Positions 10,540 through 22,847 of a stretch of DNA of 64,000 nt are shown one piece after another. The DNA comes from Gyromitra esculenta (lineage: Eukaryota; Ascomycota; Pezizomycetes; Pezizales; Discinaceae): NCBI GenBank assembly GCA_038503075.1, contig JBCAML010000017.1:744001-808000 (forward strand). The letters run 5' to 3'. The number at the start of each line of letters is the position of its first letter. Position 1 is the first letter of the stretch. The notes under the pieces were generated by a model. The model saw only the letters and a program-made list of their open reading frames with translations, searched no databases and had not been told where the DNA came from. The position numbers and the translations under genes are program-made.

Positions 10540-12290
10540 TTATTCCCAGTCCTTAGGAGTTTTAAAGCCGCTTGATGACCTTCCAATCGATTCAACCCTG
10601 AAACCAATTCTTTCAAGCTTACTTTTATCCAAAATCAGCCTCCCATCAAATATGAACGCAGGCTTCTTCATGTTTTCATAAATCCTCTCATAGTCCAGAC
10701 AGGTATCGCTGAAATCATCCCATTCGGTGCAAATGACAACTGCATCTGCATCTCTACACGCGGAATAAGCGTCTCTTGCTATAGAAACCTGCTTCTGCAC
10801 TTCCGCAAGATTGCTGACAACACCGGGCTCAGTGAGATCCATCCAGATCTGAGAATCATCTACTTTCGGGTCGTAGATGGACACGTTTGCTCTTTCAGCA
10901 CGGAAATAATCGACTAAGGTGATGGCTGGAGACTCGCGGGTATCACCGGTATCTTTCTTGAACGCAAAACCGAGGATAGCAATCTTTTTCCCTGTAAGGG
11001 TGTTGAAGAGGCAAGAAATGATACGGTTTGTGAAGCGACGTTTTTGGTACTCGTTCATCTCGACGACCTATATCAGGTTAGCGTGAATATACGATTCATG
11101 CATGTTTCGAGGAACACAAACCTGTCGCCAATAAGCGGCAACTTCCGGTAGATGCAGACTTTCGCTGAGATACACTAGATTCAGAATATCCTTCTGGAAG
11201 CAACTCCCTCCGAAACCGACACTGGCCTTTAGGAATTTAGAACCAATTCTACTATCCAGCCCGCATGCATAGCTAACTTCATCAATGTCTGCCCCTGTTG
11301 CCTCGCATATCGCCGAAAGTGCATTGATTGAAGAGATTCTCTGGGCCAAAAGTGCGTTAGCTGCCAGTTTCGACAGCTCGGAAGACCATAGGTTCATAGT
11401 AATGATCTGCCCGCGCGGAACCCAAGACGCATAAACGTCTGCCAAGGAAGCCGCTGCCGCGCGTCCGGCAAAAGTGCCCAGGGATCCGATCAAGACACGG
11501 TCCGGGTACATCAGATCCGAGACAGCAGTGCCTTCGGCGAGAAATTCTGGGTTGGAGAGGATATCGAAATGGATGTCCGGACGAGCATTTGCCTCCAGAA
11601 TATATCGCATGCTCTGCGCTGTCCTACAGGGCACCGTGCTCTTCTCCACGACAATCTTGTCGCTCCGCGCAACTTTGGCAATACGCCGAGTAGCGCTCTC
11701 GACGTATTCCAGATCTGCAGCATATCCAGCACCCACACCCTTCTTCTTCGTTGGTGTGTTTACTGAGACGAATATAAGGTCCGCTTCAACGATGCCCTTA
11801 TCAACATCCGTGGAGAAAAACAAGTTCCGTCCCCGACAATGCTTGACAATTTCGTCCATGCCAGGCTCGTAGATTGGAAGGATATCGGAATTCCACGCAG
11901 CGATACGGGCAGGATTGATATCAACAACTGTGACTACGATTTCAGGATTATTTTCTGCAATGATGGCACATGTAGGGCCTCCTAAGTACCTGTAAGTATG
12001 GCGGTCAAAACGATTGGGAGAACGTAGCTTAGTCGCAATTATGCGATCTACTTACCAACGTATCCAGCACCAATGCAGCAAATCCTGTTGATCTTCTTAT
12101 GTGAGATCCCAGGAGCCTCAAAGGGCCTACTAAGTCTCTCTTCCTTTGCAGTGGCTGTGCTACCTTTAGAAGCATCGATAGAGGCGACAGAACTTTCACT
12201 ACTGCCTTTTCCATTGGTTTTTCCATTGGTTTTTCCATTTCTAATCCCATTGCGCACGGCGACCCCCGGATTATCAATTATGCCGTTCAT
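10540..12290 (-). CDS. UGD1: UDP-glucose 6-dehydrogenase
   Basis: This cytosolic enzyme oxidises UDP-glucose to UDP-glucuronate with two NAD+, feeding capsule, cell-wall and UDP-xylose synthesis in fungi. Exons 12056-12290, 11122-11981 and 10540-11067 join to 540 residues. The N-terminal extension (about residues 1-70) is low-complexity with [11 protein letters not shown] repeats. The NAD-binding Rossmann motif [15 protein letters not shown] spans the first junction at about residues 70-84. The catalytic cysteine sits in [10 protein letters not shown] (Cys at about 339). The C-terminal UDP-binding domain begins near [21 protein letters not shown]. The intron at 11982-12055 has a competing acceptor a few bases upstream, but only the downstream AG restores the GYVGGPT motif. 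S. cerevisiae lacks this enzyme, and filamentous ascomycetes usually keep it. Confidence 0.93.
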
Positions 12291-14242
12291 TATTGGTAGT
12301 CTAATGTGCGACTCTAAGTCTCGAAGGTTGAAAGAAATATCTAAAGCTTACAAGCGGTAGATCCAAGTATTAGCTATAGCTAGAGTAGTAGGGAGGATCT
12401 AAAAATGGACGGAAAGGCTTACGGATGATAGCGATGATGAGAATTAACTCTGGAAACTCAGACAAGAAACGATTGACGAAATAGCGGATGGAAGGAATGG
12501 ATTTGGAAAAGAGTGGAAAGAGAAGACCAAGGGGGTTAGAAATATATTTCGCGACCAGAGCAACCCAGCACTCCTAGATACTATCCGAGGGGGCTTGGTT
12601 AGTCTTGGTAAGTGCAAAATTACTCTAAACGCTGCAGCTACCAAAGACCACAAGGCAATGCCGAGTCCCGGGTTACGTACCCCTTCGCTTGTCGTGCTAG
12701 GATATTTATTGGTATGCCTGCTCTAGAATAGAAGCAGTTCCCGTCTTGTTAGACAGCTTCTTGCTAGAGTTTCTCTTAATAGGAGAAATATATTGCGTCC
12801 TTGTCGACTCGCCCGGGAAGGAGTGGAGTGGTTGACCTCTGTTTGCACAAACCCTGAACACGGAAGTGGGCTATTTCCCCGCATGGACTGGGGGGGGATG
12901 AATATTTGAAGTTCTCACCTAACCCGTAGGAGAGCTAAATATTAAACAAATAGATAAAAATGACAACCACTCAAATTAGCTTTGCTTTTTACCTAGGTGC
13001 AGAGCAGAAGATGTTCATCCAGACTGTTTAGAGTTTTAGCTTCATGCATTTCGCGGAGTTTACCAGCCAGATAGATGACGCCAACCGTGGCTGCAGCTAC
13101 CCATCGCCCTTGCCAGCGGGTAAACCCTTCGTTAGCCAAGCACATCGCCGTCTGCTTCCGTCTGGTTTTCCAAGCTCGACCCCAGCTGTTCTTCGGGATT
13201 AACCGGTTCTGTCACGGCCTTGGGCACCTCATCTCCCACGGAGAATTAAAGAGAAATAACCCTAGCGTCCCTGACCTATTAAAAAACTAAAATTCTATTG
13301 GGTACGTCCAGCGGATCTTATCAGGAGCTGAAAAGAAATTTCAGGCTCACAAGATTCGTTTCCCAACCCATAAGTTAGTACTGCCAAGATAAAGTGGCCT
13401 GTGCGCCTACGCACCCAACACCAATTGCTTTTGTCAGCGTTTCGAACGATTTTAACAATCGCAACCCAAACTGCGAATCAGTAGAACATATACGTAACAT
13501 GATAAGGCTTAAGGGCAAAAAAAAAAAAGCAAGCAATTAAACGACGCGTACGTTAAAATTGAGACATCAATTTTGTATTCATCAGTGACGTTGTGGTTAA
13601 GACGTTCATCGCATGCCCCCTAATGCTCATTGGCATAGCCAACTCGCGAATTGAAAAACTATCGAGCGAGCCGAAACCCTAACTCACAAAGCCCACCCAT
13701 CATGAAACGCCGTATCACAACCAATAACTCGCCGTATTTATACCTCTTTAAACGCATGTATTCTTTAATTATTTCTTAGTAAAGCAAGTTCAAACCCAGA
13801 TTAATTTCTTTTATATGTAAGTTAAAAATTCACCAACAGGGACTCTTTACAAGCTGTCAGGATTTGTATTGTATCTTTAGTTCAGCACTGCTCTAAAAAT
13901 GAAGGAATTGCGAGCGGACGGGGTCCATAACAGCTTTGAACCTTAACACTCTGAAGAGCTGGTTAAGATATTTCCGAAACGATCCGTATTGGAGCAGCTC
14001 GACAGCGCGAGTGATAATGTGTGATTACATAAGGATAAACATCGACAAACAACCTAAAAACTATCATGGGAAAGAGACCGAGAAATCTCCCGTCATCTCG
14101 AAATATCTTCAGCTGGGTTGGAGCAAGAGGCAACAAAGATGAAGATAGCGTAGAATAGAATGGGGCATTGGCACTGCTGTGGGCTGAGCGTGCAACCCGT
14201 CTATGTAGAGGATACACCAACCATACAGGATATAAATGTACA
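12291..14242. other. Gene-free region upstream of UGD
   Basis: Promoter side of the dehydrogenase gene followed by AT-rich DNA. I see no supportable gene. The short frame at 13075-13290 has no family resemblance. A tRNA-like GTGGTTAAGACG string at about 13593 could be an old tRNA-derived fragment but lacks a B box. Confidence 0.35.
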
Positions 14243-14790
14243 TGTAATAACACGCACCCCATCCCCCATTGGCGATAGCTAAAGATCTCTTGGCCCCAAG
14301 AGATATTTGCCCGCCAGCGCTAGGACAGTCCCTATAAATACCCCTCCACCACCCTTCCTTCTCCCTTTCCTTCCCATCCATCATTGTAGACAACGGTTTA
14401 ACAAGACCAAAACGCTTCGGGTGGCACCCTTCCACCTAGCCCCGGCCTGAAGCTCCCGTGTGGTGTGGAAATCCACACCCGCCGGTTATAGGTGGGATAG
14501 CGTCTTTGGTCCGTGTGTGCCCTGCGGGGAAGAGGTTCTTTTGCTTCCCTTTCTTGCTGGAGTGCCTTTGGGCTAGCTTCTTTTATTTTTTCACCCTCCC
14601 TTCCCCATATCGGCTAATCCACGATTCGAGTTCGTGGCTCTGGCTTGTCGACGTTCCTGGCATTCAAGGGACGTCGACTGCTCGCAGCACCGTCGCTCTG
14701 GCCGCTGGCGAGGGGACGAGGTTGCTGGAACCTTTCTTACCTCCTTGTTTCTGTTCTCGTTTTTCTTGTGTTTTTCGGCTCCCTGTGAGG
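14243..14790 (+). repeat. Dispersed repeat, copy R1 (LTR- or promoter-like)
   Basis: About 540 bp that align with the reverse strand of about 29420-29972. Landmarks shared in the same order are TGTA...CAC at the start, CCCTATAAATACCC (14331-14344, a TATA box), AACGCTT, CCTTCCACCTAGCCCCG, TGTGTGGTGTGGAAA, GCCGGTTATAGGTGGGATAGC and GGCCGNTGGCGAGG. Coding frames in either strand are not conserved between copies. The TGTA start and internal TATA box suggest an LTR or other Pol II element end, but I could not find matching target-site duplications. Confidence 0.6.
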
Positions 14791-15209
14791 ATTTCTGTTG
14801 CTGCTAATGGTGTTTGTAGTGACTGATGGAAATATCGATTTGCTGCCTACTGCTGTGTGGGGAGGTAGGGTTGAGGGGGCGGCTTGGGATTTGACTATTT
14901 TTTGAATCCGGAAATTTAGACAGGTTCTTCATTGCTGAACACACTCTCTTAGAATATCTCCGCTCCTTTGTTCTTTTAGACCACGTCTTGATAGAGAAAT
15001 TACATACCTAGGACCATCGGGGCCATAAAAGCTGTTACAAAATGGACGAAAGGATTTTAGCAATGGCTTCCAGCAAGCGTAATCACACTCTTGGAGCAGT
15101 ATCAAGAGCTGCAAGAAGTAGCGGACGAAAAACTGATCGAAACTTTCACCACCGCCGCTACATGAAATTGGGCTCACAAAGCGTCACTCGGCCCACGAAT
15201 TCCATTAAA
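14791..15209. other. Decayed sequence between two repeats
   Basis: No intact gene. One forward frame at about 15017-15163 reads as plausible protein (an LPASVITLLEQY stretch followed by QELQEVADEKLIETFTT) but is broken by a stop near 15055 and has no start. It may be a pseudogene or retroelement scrap. Confidence 0.3.
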
Positions 15210-15389
15210 TGTGGGGGTTTTGGACCACGATCGAGTATTACTTGAGCTTAGGATGATGAATGAAATACAAACAAAACAAACATTATCACACAACAGCTCA
15301 GCTAATAGAAAGGCCCTAAAGGCCGGGCTATCAAAGACCTGCAGGGGCGGAGCCCTCAGTAATAGGACGCAATACTTATAGTTTCAACA
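15210..15389 (-). repeat. LTR-like element, copy C (5-bp duplication TTAAA)
   Basis: Read on the reverse strand it starts TGTTGAAACTATAAGTATTGC and ends AAAACCCCCACA. It aligns with 3913-4116 but is shorter by internal deletions. It is flanked on both sides by TTAAA (15205-15209 and 15390-15394). The block GGGGCGGAGCCCT at about 15350 matches the same block in the 61.3-kb copy. Confidence 0.75.
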
Positions 15390-15586
15390 TTAAAAAACCA
15401 CACCTAAGAAGAGGAACGCAGTGTCTATCAATAAAATTATGCTGCTGCTGCGCTTACGCAAATACATGCAATGTACAGCTACTTCTATATACAGCAGATG
15501 CAAAACGCCTCCAATATCATGTCCCTTGTGAAAAAAGTAGTGTATAAAGCCATTTATCCTGCAACACGATTACCTTCAATGGCTGC

Positions 15587-18129
15587 TCATCCCTCCGTTC
15601 CAAGTAATTTTGCGCCCTCTCCTCCCTCGTCTTCACTTTCCTCTTCCTCCTCACTCTCTTCCTCTTCATCATCCCCCTCCTCATCATCGTCGTCGTCGTC
15701 GTCATCCTCCTCACTCTCTTCTTCGCTCTCTTCCTCATCATCACTCGCCAAAAAGTCTTCCAAAGTTTCTTGTTTCCCATTCTCCTTCTGCGTTTTTGCC
15801 GGTTCTCTGATATCCTGCCATCTAGGGCTTCCGACACTCGGACTCCCTCCTAGCTTAGGAGACCCAGCAATTGGACTACCACTCGTAGTTCTACCTCCAG
15901 CACTCTTAATCGCAATACCCATTGCTCCTCCACTCCTCGGCGCCTCGTTTGTTGAACCAACAGGCGGTTCTCTCAAGGTCGGGCTTGGGGCCCTACTAAC
16001 AGATATCCACTCTGGTAGCGACTTATATCCATTAATATCCTCCTCCTTCCCAAGCACAATTGCCGCAGATCCAATCGTAAAATCTTCTCTTCCCGAACTC
16101 GGACTAGGGGCTTGCGGTGTTGGTTTCGGGGCCAGTAATAATAATGTTGCGAGTTGCGTAGATGAGGGGACAGACAGGATAGATTTATACAGTCTCGCTC
16201 GATCCCGCAGATCATATGAGAGGTCGTAGCGTGCAAGAAGCATGATATAGCTGAACAGCAACGCAATCGGGTGTTTCTCTTCCTCTTCCTCTTCACCTGC
16301 TCCCTCGGCCCTTTGCTGTCCAGATTGCGTCGCGTTCAAATGGTGCGCATATACTTTGGCAGCCAGCAACACAATTTGCAGCTTTGCTTGTTCGCTTTCC
16401 CCAGCAAATCCTCTCGCCAGCAGCCGCAGTGTATCAGCCGCAACATTATTCCCGCCGTTCATTCCCGCGAACTCGCCAACCAACCATATTATACTCGCCC
16501 TCGCGCTCGGATTACTTGCAGTATCTAACGCCTTTGCTAGTCTTATAACTGTCCTGGAGTGGTTATTTGGGTCTTGCTGGATGATGTGTCGTATTACTGT
16601 CAAGCTCTCCGCCACAAGCGTTCCATCACTGCTCTCAACCTGTCTCAATAACAATCGTAGACATCTTGCTGCATTCCTTGTTTGGCTCTGTGCACACCGA
16701 CCGATTGCACGGACAGCTTCCTGGACAAGATCCTTAGAGTGGCCTTGGGCAAAGTACTCGAGCTCGGAGAGTATCAAGTTTTTGGTATGTGTGTTTGTGT
16801 GCGGAAAAATCAAAGTGAGGATTTCGAGTTTTAGGCGCCAGATGTGAGGTGGGTCAGAGGCGTGGACGAGGAAGTGAGTCGCAAATTTTGAGAAAGGTTG
16901 GGGGTGCTGTAATGCAATAGCAACAATGTTTACAAGTGCCATATGCTGGATATCAACTGGAGCTCTCAAAAGGCTAACAAGGGGACCAGAAACTGTGGGA
17001 AGGTAATCGGGTGTTGCCAAATGTTGATATACCCTTGCTACTGCTACAATAACCTGTAAACGGTCAGTTAGAACACGCAGACAAGATGAGAATCATTAAG
17101 CATACTGCACTGTTTCTGCTCTGTAATAGCGGCGCACAAGCCTTCAGAAACAATTCCAAATCTGGGTCCATAATCGTCACCATCTCCACTTTCTTCTTCT
17201 CCATATCTTCGTCCTCGCTCTCATCTGAATAAAATGCCTCCTTTGCTCCTCCACCGCTAGCTTTCTTCGCTTTAACTTTCCGTGCCGGAAAGCTCTTCCG
17301 GGAGTACTCAGTCAACAACCTCAACACCGCCAACTGCCCCCATTCATCCATATCAATCACCATCTTTACCAAGCTCCGATAGTGTGGATGTATCAAATCC
17401 CACTTCTCTGGGCAGACCTCCAAATACGCCATGACCGCTGCACCAACCACATAAAAGCTCCGATCACCCAGCAACGTGTTCATATACTCCGTCAGCTGCG
17501 GCAGAGTAGTCGGATCAAGCCTATAGCATTTCGGGATTGCTAGAGCTGCAGACTTGCGTACATATGCTGACATATCCGTTACGCAGCGCTTTATTCCGAG
17601 GGCTACAATCTGGGAGATCACCGGGACCCGGATCCCGGACATGACGCGGATGGCCATGGCCCTTGCCAGCTGGTTTTGGTCGTTGAGGGCTTTTTGGATG
17701 GTGTTGATTGAGAGCAGAGCAAGGTCGGGCTCAGACTCAGCGTACCGGAGGAGGTAGATGTAGACTAGCTTCTTGATCTCGAGGCTGGGAGAAGCAACGT
17801 TTTTGACAACGTCGGCGAAGAACTCGGAGCAGTCGACGCCACGGGACATCATCTTCATGAGGGAAAATTTAGCAAATTACTTTCATATATATAAATTCTA
17901 GCTCTGGGAAATTCGAGTTTAGGAAAGAGCATACAGCAATGACTCTCCGCAGTCCGTCTAGAACCTCCCTCTCCATCCTGCTGTTAAGCAGTTTCTTCGT
18001 CTCTGCCGGAGTCGCATGCTTGCCGTCTTTGTGTGAGACACGGCCGGAGGCGGAGGCAGATTGCGCAGCTTCGAGAGTCAAATCCCTCGCCGTCTCGAGG
18101 AGCGACGAGATCCGCGAGAGAGATTCCAT
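15587..18129 (-). CDS. APL6: AP-3 adaptor complex beta subunit
   Basis: The AP-3 beta adaptin is the large subunit of the AP-3 coat that sorts cargo from the Golgi or endosome to the vacuole by the ALP pathway. Exons 17935-18129, 17106-17852 and 15587-17053 join to 802 residues. I start at MESLSRISSLLETARDLTLEAA, the usual N-terminus. The in-frame ATG at 18270 lies 47 codons upstream in Pro-rich, unlikely coding sequence. The armadillo-type trunk is clear: SRGVDCSEFFADVVKNVASPSLEIKKLVYIYLLRYAE, the RCVTDMSAYVRKSAALAIPKCY block, and DPNNHSRTVIRLAKAL. The C-terminal 60 or so residues are an acidic Ser/Asp/Glu tract (ESEEDDDDDDDDEE), as in AP-3 beta hinges. Like other fungal forms it ends without an appendage domain. 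The first acceptor is AAG, and phase 0 joins both introns. Confidence 0.92.
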
Positions 18130-19183
18130 AGTTTGATGGTTCCGGTGATGCGGGGGTGGGGTTGGACCTGACGTGGGCTGCGGACTGAGGCTGAGACTGG
18201 GCCGTGTGGCTGGTGCTTGCGTCATTGGTTCAACTGCCACAGCTTCCGCTGCAACCTCTGAATATATCACAACAGTAATAACAATGCTTTGGATACTGAT
18301 ACCTCTGTTTGTAGTTCCGATTATTCTCCTTATCTGTAAGTCTAGCCATGTACTCGTTTTTCAGCTCTATAGAATTATATATTTCTAACAGCAACAAAGT
18401 TTACTTCGCCCTCTCCTCGTGTCTCGGGGATCCCCTGCGAAGAGGCCGAGTTGTCCGCCCATCATACGGGAGAACATATCTTAACTCGATATCGAGCGGC
18501 GCGTGGGAAAACGTGGAAATGGATAGGATTCATCGAGACGACGACAGCCTTTCCGATTTTGATTCTGACCTCGAGAATGACAACCGGTGATACGGCGTCT
18601 ACGATGCAATTTAGACCTCCGCCAAAAAAAAAATCTTTTATGGATATTCTACGCGTTTCGGAGGTTTTGGGGAACTATTTTTGTGGGTGGAGTTGTGTTG
18701 GAGTAGTATGGGGTGTCGGGGTAATCAAGGCAGCTTTGAGGGGTGATATTTGTGGGAATTAATTTAATAACGGATGTTTTTAATCACTTAACATACTTGA
18801 TTTTCTAATAGCCTCTTGCTATATATTAAGGGAGATTTTCCAAAAAAAAGAAAAAAAAAGAAAAAGAACTGATATACAATGCTTTCCCGGGAGGGCCATA
18901 GCTCAAGCTCAGGGTTTTGATCCTGCATAGCAATCTGCAACGAAACTACATATAGTTCTTGTGCAAGGTGAATTTAGACTCCATTGGTTAAGAATATAAT
19001 TGGGCTCAAGTGGTTGAGTATATATGTCTGCATTGCTACTCGAGGCCCCGCCTCGAGTGCTAAATACTAAAACAAGTTTGCTAGTTTCAATAATACGGTT
19101 GACATCAAGGATTGATTAATGCCTTTTTCGAAGAAAATGCAGCATTAGTCGGGATGAGCTTCAGAGGTTAATCAAGTACTAAC
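18130..19183. other. Divergent spacer upstream of AP-3 beta
   Basis: The AP-3 promoter, then AT-rich DNA. A short forward frame at 18577-18762 (61 codons from the ATG at 18577, containing a PPPKKKSFMDILRVSE stretch) could be a tiny gene, but I have no family support. A GC palindrome CTCGAGGCCCCGCCTCGAG lies at about 19040-19058, preceded by a tRNA A-box-like CAAGTGGTTGAG. Confidence 0.35.
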
Positions 19184-19555
19184 CTACTTGCATGCTAACG
19201 CCGTAGTGGGCTCATTGTTTACTGAAATAGTCTCGGTTTTTGCCGTGATCGTACCATCAACAGAACAACGAATATTCCCAACCAACCAACTCTTTCTCGT
19301 AGCAATATCGTTATCTGTTATGTTCCTGGCCTCTACAAGCAAAGAGGTACGCTCTGCTGGATGAATTTTTGCCCCATTACCTCCGACGAACATGTCTGGC
19401 GTCATATCTCGGCTGAGCTGCGCTAAAGAGTCTTCTTCACATGATACGTTTCGCCGTCTCTCTAAATACCTATTCTCTAAATCGTAGTTATTGGTATTAT
19501 AAACAGCAGAGGAAAATGTTGCTAGAATAGAAACACATCCTTTATCTCCATGCAC
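19184..19555 (-). CDS. Possible small hypothetical protein
   Basis: A 123-residue frame starting MHGDKGCVSIL and ending TTALACK. I do not recognise it. Its composition is protein-like (a SLLVEARNITDNDIATRKSW stretch, two NxS/T sites, several Cys), but it has no signal peptide, no intron and no clear family. It lies 180 bp upstream of CLP1 and reads away from it. It could equally be a chance frame or part of a decayed element. Confidence 0.22.
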   Translation of the reverse strand: MHGDKGCVSILATFSSAVYNTNNYDLENRYLERRRNVSCEEDSLAQLSRDMTPDMFVGGNGAKIHPAERTSLLVEARNITDNDIATRKSWLVGNIRCSVDGTITAKTETISVNNEPTTALACK

Positions 19556-19735
19556 GGTATCGGCCTAGGGGCTATCGTAAATAACATTATGCAGCGGTGC
19601 CAAGCCCAAATAAGCTTTTAAGCCTCACTCGGCGTTGCTCCAACGTCAAACAGCGGGCGCAACACAACACCACCATCCCCGAACCTCATGAGCTATCACC
19701 ACCAGCTTCCCCCAAGCTCACCACACTCACCGCAC

Positions 19736-21369
19736 ATGGCTGTTCCAGGTCTTCAGCTTGCCGACCTAAGTATAGGCCAGGCCTTCCCCAATTTCGTCTC
19801 CCAGACATCCGACCAGCAATCCCAAGACCCACCCATCGAGAAGTTCCACGAAATAGGCAAGTGTCGAGAATGGCGGTTTGAAGTCGCTTTCGGATCGACT
19901 GTCGAGGTCAAGGTATCCAAGATCTCCATCTGAGAATACTCATTGGTTTCACGTAAGCCACCAGCTGATCGTCGTGAGAGAGAAAAAACAGCTCGTCAAA
20001 GGCACTGCCGAAATCTTCGGCACCGAGCTCCCAACGGGCCATAGATTCACCTTCACGGGCCTCAAATCCGCCATATTTACCTGGGAAGGATGCACAATTT
20101 CCGTCACCGGTACCCCAACCGTTGAATACACCTCCGAAGAAACCCCCATGACATCCTACTCCAACCTGCACTTCGCGCTTGAAAGGCTACGTGGCTCCGC
20201 TGGCGAATCGTCCACTACCCAAGGCCCCAGAGTCATGATAATTGGTCCCGAAGATGCCGGAAAGACCAGTCTCATCAAGATCCTAACCGCATACGCAGTG
20301 CGGCAAGGCAGGAAGCCGTGTGTGGTGAATCTGGACCCGAAAGAGGGCATGTTATCCCTGCCGGGAACGCTGACGGCGACGAGTTTCAGCACGATCATGG
20401 ATGTGGAGGAAGGGTTCGGAAGTAGTCCGACCAGTGGGCCGAGCCCTGTGCCGGTGAAATTACCGTTGGTGTACTACTATGGCCTCGAATCGCCTGAGGG
20501 GAATGAAAAACTATACAGAGCGCTCGTTTCACGTATAGCGCTTGCGGTCTCTTCGCGTTTGTCGGAAGAGGACGCGAATCGCACATCGGGGTGCATCATC
20601 GACACGTCTGGCTTCATTTCACAGACAACGGGATACGATCTAATACAACATATAGTCGCGGAATTTTCCGTTGATATATTGGTGGTTTTGGGATCGGAAC
20701 GGTTATATAGTGATATGGCACGGCGATTCGAAGATCGGCAAGGAGCCGTCACGGTCGTCAAGCTTGCGAAATCTGGTGGTTGCGTCGACAGGGATGAAGC
20801 GTTTATGAGGACAGCTCGAGAGACAGCCATCAGAGAGTATTTCTTCGGCGAACCTAAACGAACGCTTAGCCCTTATACATTGACAGTAGGGCTTAACGAA
20901 GTTAATCTCTGGAGAGTTGGAGAAGGTCTTTTAGCTCCCACTTATATTAGATGCCTTTAAATTACTAACACGACCCACTATAGCGAGCTCACTCAGCTCC
21001 TCCGTTTTACCTATCGGGACAGAAGAAACCCAGCCACTCTTAGAAAAAGCCACACCCACGAGTCTCTTACAGCATTCCGTTGCGGCAGTACTACAGTCAG
21101 AACCAGGTGATAGCATTGAAGTCATGGCGGAGAGTTCGGTCATGGGATTTGTATATATGTATGTTTCTCTCATCCCCTCACCATTTCCCCTCCTCCTCAT
21201 ATTCCTCCTTCTTTGTTTATACGATACTAAAGTAGCGATCATAAATAGAGCATCGGTAGACGAACAAAAACACTACATGAAAATCCTCGCACCCGTACCA
21301 GGGAGACTACCGCCGAAACCGTTGGTTGTGAGTTCGTTTCCGGAACCAACTGCTAGTTTGGTTGGATAA
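19736..21369 (+). CDS. CLP1: CLP1, polynucleotide-kinase-like subunit of cleavage factor IA
   Basis: Clp1 is part of the pre-mRNA 3'-end cleavage and polyadenylation machinery (CF IA with Pcf11). Exons 19736-19912, 19965-20925, 20984-21158 and 21249-21369 join to 477 residues. The start chosen gives MAVPGLQLADL, resembling other fungal Clp1 N-termini. An in-frame ATG at 19688 would add 16 residues. Landmarks are EWRFEVAF, GTAEIFGTELP (beta-sandwich N domain), the Walker A GPEDAGKTSLIK at about residues 153-164, VVNLDPKEGMLSLPGTLTA, and the C-terminal VLPIGTEE and MAESSVMGFVYIASVDEQK. The last intron must end at AATAG (21248) to restore FVYIASVD; earlier AGs break the frame. Donors are GTATCC, GTCTTT and GTATGT. 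Fungal Clp1 binds ATP but usually lacks kinase activity; that is family knowledge. Confidence 0.92.
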
Positions 21370-22847
21370 ACTGTGTAGTGGGTTAGGGTTTGGAGGAGGA
21401 GGAGGAGTCAAATACTATAGTTCTGTACTCGAGAATTTTGAAAATAATATTGGATATCCATTTTATAAGTGTTACAAGTACCATATTCTAACGTATAAAA
21501 AATAAGGTCAGAGCGGAAGTTCGCTGTATTTCGTAACAGACCAAAGATACCGATGCAGTGGAGCGAGAAGAGAATGATGTGCATGTGCACTAGCTCTCAA
21601 TACGGTTTATAGTATCATAGTAGTGTCGCTCGTAGCAGCTCTTCGCTTGTCCATTATTAGGCGTTACTTGCAAGAACGAAACAATCTTAGAACCTCGAGA
21701 AATAAGTTGATAACGCTTAATCCCCAAAGACCTAAAAGCGTTCTGAACGAGAGGGTGTATTATCCACTTTCCCTTCCTTCTCATGGCGTTATCTATATGT
21801 GTGTAAGACAAAGACAATAAAAGTAAGGGTTTTAGTATCGAAGCCTTATACCAAAGAGCAGCTTCTCACTGTTAGATCTAACTTATTGTAGCGAGGTGTA
21901 TTGAAGCCGCTACAAAATAACTCCCACCGCGGCCATGACCACAAGCTAGGAACATAATTACATATCTAGCACCTCAAATTCACCGCTCGAAAAAATTGAT
22001 ACCAAGGACCTACATACCCTCAGCTGTATAAATACCCCTCTGCCCGCTTCTCTCTCTTCTTCTCATAATCGTCGCCATAATCATTTCCGTTTTCTTCCTC
22101 CTTTTCTTTTTCTCATCGCAGCTATATACCGGAATTTAGATCATAATGGTATCTGCATTAATACGACGAACCTATCAAGTAGTAATGTTGGTAACGGTAT
22201 GGAAGAAACCCCATCAGAGGTTCTCCAAAACCCCGATCACAAGAGTCAGCCAAAGAGAGAGAGAAGTATGGAGAAATTTTTTCTTAGAAGCTAATCAGGA
22301 AGGTTTTTGGTGCGAGCGGTGATAAATCGCTTTGAACTATTATCAGCTAGAGAGGCTAGAGTCACAACACATCACTCGGTGATCTGAGTGCCTGAGTTCG
22401 AGTGGGGGGGTTCATTCACCTTAAGCTGGATTTCCCGCTGGCTGTTGCTTGTTAATGTATTTACCCTACGCAGTGTATCGTCGTAGATAGTTTCGTGCCC
22501 AACCCCATTGCGCAGCTTGCTGCGTACGGTCGTATAGCCAATTTTCAGAAGTTAGCACACGGTAATGGTATCTACCTAGCGACACCTTCCCCCAGAAAAT
22601 ATTCCAGAATACTATCTGAAAAAGGAATATATTCTGTATCTAGTATTTACAACTACATGAGCACTTCCAGAACCCTCGAATTGTATTGCAATGCTGTAAA
22701 GAAGGAAAAAGATAAAACCTCCCCGGCAAAGTAACTTCCGCTCCCAAAATTCACCTTGCAAACATGAAACCCAACGAACCGGCTGAACCATAGAAATAAC
22801 ACACCGAACACCCGCTGCCCCCATAGCTATTACTTCAAATCTTTCAA
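21370..22847. other. Convergent spacer between CLP1 and PPG1
   Basis: No supportable gene in 1.5 kb. A TATAAATA-like word (about 22026-22033) followed by a long pyrimidine-rich stretch (22040-22120) looks like a promoter with a CT-rich leader, but no convincing downstream frame exists, so it may belong to a non-coding or decayed transcript. A GAGTTCGAGTGG string at about 22396 resembles a tRNA B box without a matching A box. Confidence 0.35.

Noticed and set aside
9481..12290. POP5 plus UDP-glucose dehydrogenase as a functional cluster
   Set aside because: Same strand but separated by 573 bp with unrelated roles; fungal genes are normally transcribed singly.
15471..16229. 252-codon Ser-rich frame on the plus strand
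   Set aside because: Antisense shadow of the acidic AP-3 beta C-terminus; the Ser run is the complement of the Asp/Glu run.
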